28,777 nucleotides of DNA, taken from NCBI RefSeq assembly GCF_001186125.1, contig NW_014040312.1:48901-77677 (forward strand). Reading direction: 5' to 3'. Both the position numbers and the translations under genes were made by a program. The stretch comes from Sphaeroforma arctica JP610. Lineage: Eukaryota > Opisthokonta > Ichthyosporea > Ichthyophonida. The first letter of the stretch is position 1. Every line of letters begins with the position of its first letter. The notes below the pieces were generated by a model, which saw only the letters and a program-made list of their open reading frames with translations, did no database searches and had not been told where the DNA came from. Shown piece by piece: positions 27,741 through 28,777 of the stretch.

Positions 27741-28777
27741 GCGCTGTGACGGAGTCACCGAATGCGCGCCCAGCTCGAGTATGCTCATGAGGACAACATA
27801 ACACACTCACACATTCAATACTATATCAAGAGTTTACAACTTTATTTTAAACACGAGAAGATAATAGTCCAATACATATGGACGGGTTGGTTAGGTACGG
27901 CATGTAGAGGCCACCTATACCCATCAATTACTAATGATACAGGCATTTATATGCTTCGTCAAACCTGTGATAATAGAAGAAAGAGGACAGTACACTGTTA
28001 TTTGAGCCATTATATAACATACTGGTAACCGCCCGCACCATAGACGGACGAGAAGCGAACAATTTTTGTTAAGGTTCATAAACGTTTTGCTTTTAGTCTA
28101 ATGCGTGATACGCTTTTAATACAATGCGTTTACGTATACATTTACAGAAAAACGGGGCCTAGAAATGGGCCCGATTTTTGGATTTTTTTAACCGTTTTGA
28201 AAAAGGTTTACGTTTTAAAATAAAAGTTGCACGTTTTCCCATAAACGTTAGCATTTACATAACATGCAATAACCAACATATAACACATACAAACACGGAT
28301 ATCTCAGCAACTAAGCATGCTACAGCGCTCTCATTTACACATAAGAGAGAACGCTGTTAGCAACACATTAACACCAAATATATATAGGTATCATACATAT
28401 ATGATAACAAATAATAATACATTCACGCCATCTCATGTATAACAAACAGCACACCTATATAATAGTTGAGAAATCTCAATGCAATGGCACATAGACTATT
28501 CATAGAAAGACAATAAGTTACATAGATACTCATAAATATTATAGTATATAATAAAATGATAGTGGATGCCAATAACAGGACGTACAACATACGCTATAGT
28601 ATAAGAGATTGCACGCACAATAGATTGAAGTCCAGGTGATGGTACTATGATATACACCATACATATATACACCTACAATAACCAACAATAATAATCAAGA
28701 CTTACAAGGATATAGGCAATAACATATTCCGAATACATATCGGTATAACATGTACTTACATGTATATATACATAAAG
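27741..28777. other. Unassigned AT-rich DNA at the right edge
   Basis: No coding region recognised. An AACGTTTT/AAAACGTT-rich patch lies near 28075-28240, with a small GGGCC...GGCCC hairpin near 28156-28175. The remainder is AT-rich with many short ATA/CATA runs. Confidence 0.45.

Overview
This window is intron-rich eukaryotic nuclear DNA. It has canonical GT-AG introns, (TA)n, (TG)n and (TATGGA)n microsatellites, a 20-N assembly gap, and a retroelement next to host genes. The two recognisable host genes are of opisthokont-like type, and a unicellular holozoan with long introns would fit. That placement is a guess, because no marker gene settles it.

Layout. (1) 200-4777, plus strand: the last five visible exons of a mitochondrial-type 3-oxoacyl-ACP synthase (OXSM, KAS II family). 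The 5' part lies outside the window. (2) 4778-6403: about 1.6 kb between two convergent genes, with no gene recognised. (3) 6404-11451, minus strand: a complete DDX3/Ded1-type DEAD-box RNA helicase. I count ten well-supported exons giving 666 codons, from an eIF4E-binding-like YVPPHLR near the N-terminus to a terminal WW. (4) 11452-13950: microsatellites, the gap and unassigned AT-rich DNA. (5) About 13960-14560: a broken Ty3-like reverse transcriptase fossil, followed by an 84-bp foldback. (6) 16270-23479: an old, broken Ty3/gypsy-type element with gag, protease-like, RT, RNase H, a methyltransferase-like stretch, DDE integrase and a GPY/F-like tail. Its LTR-like ends are inverted relative to each other instead of direct. 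(7) 23480-28777: no confident gene; a block of three stacked tandem repeat families lies at 27097-27740.

Most interesting signal. Tandem duplications sit at 5' splice sites or around whole mini-exons in both host genes. OXSM intron 1 carries two more degenerate copies of the preceding exon's end. OXSM intron 2 begins with a four-copy array of a 76-77 bp unit that includes the exon end and splice donor. One DDX3 intron begins with a roughly 25-bp array just inside the donor. The DDX3 N-terminal Gly-rich region is assembled from tandemly duplicated 27-39 nt mini-exons that keep phase 1-1. Together these suggest that introns and a disordered protein region here grow by local tandem duplication at exon edges. 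The second notable item is the gypsy-type element with inverted ends and a possible adenine-methyltransferase-like module.

The two host genes work in unrelated processes: mitochondrial fatty-acid/lipoate synthesis and mRNA translation or remodelling. Their tail-to-tail order implies no functional link.
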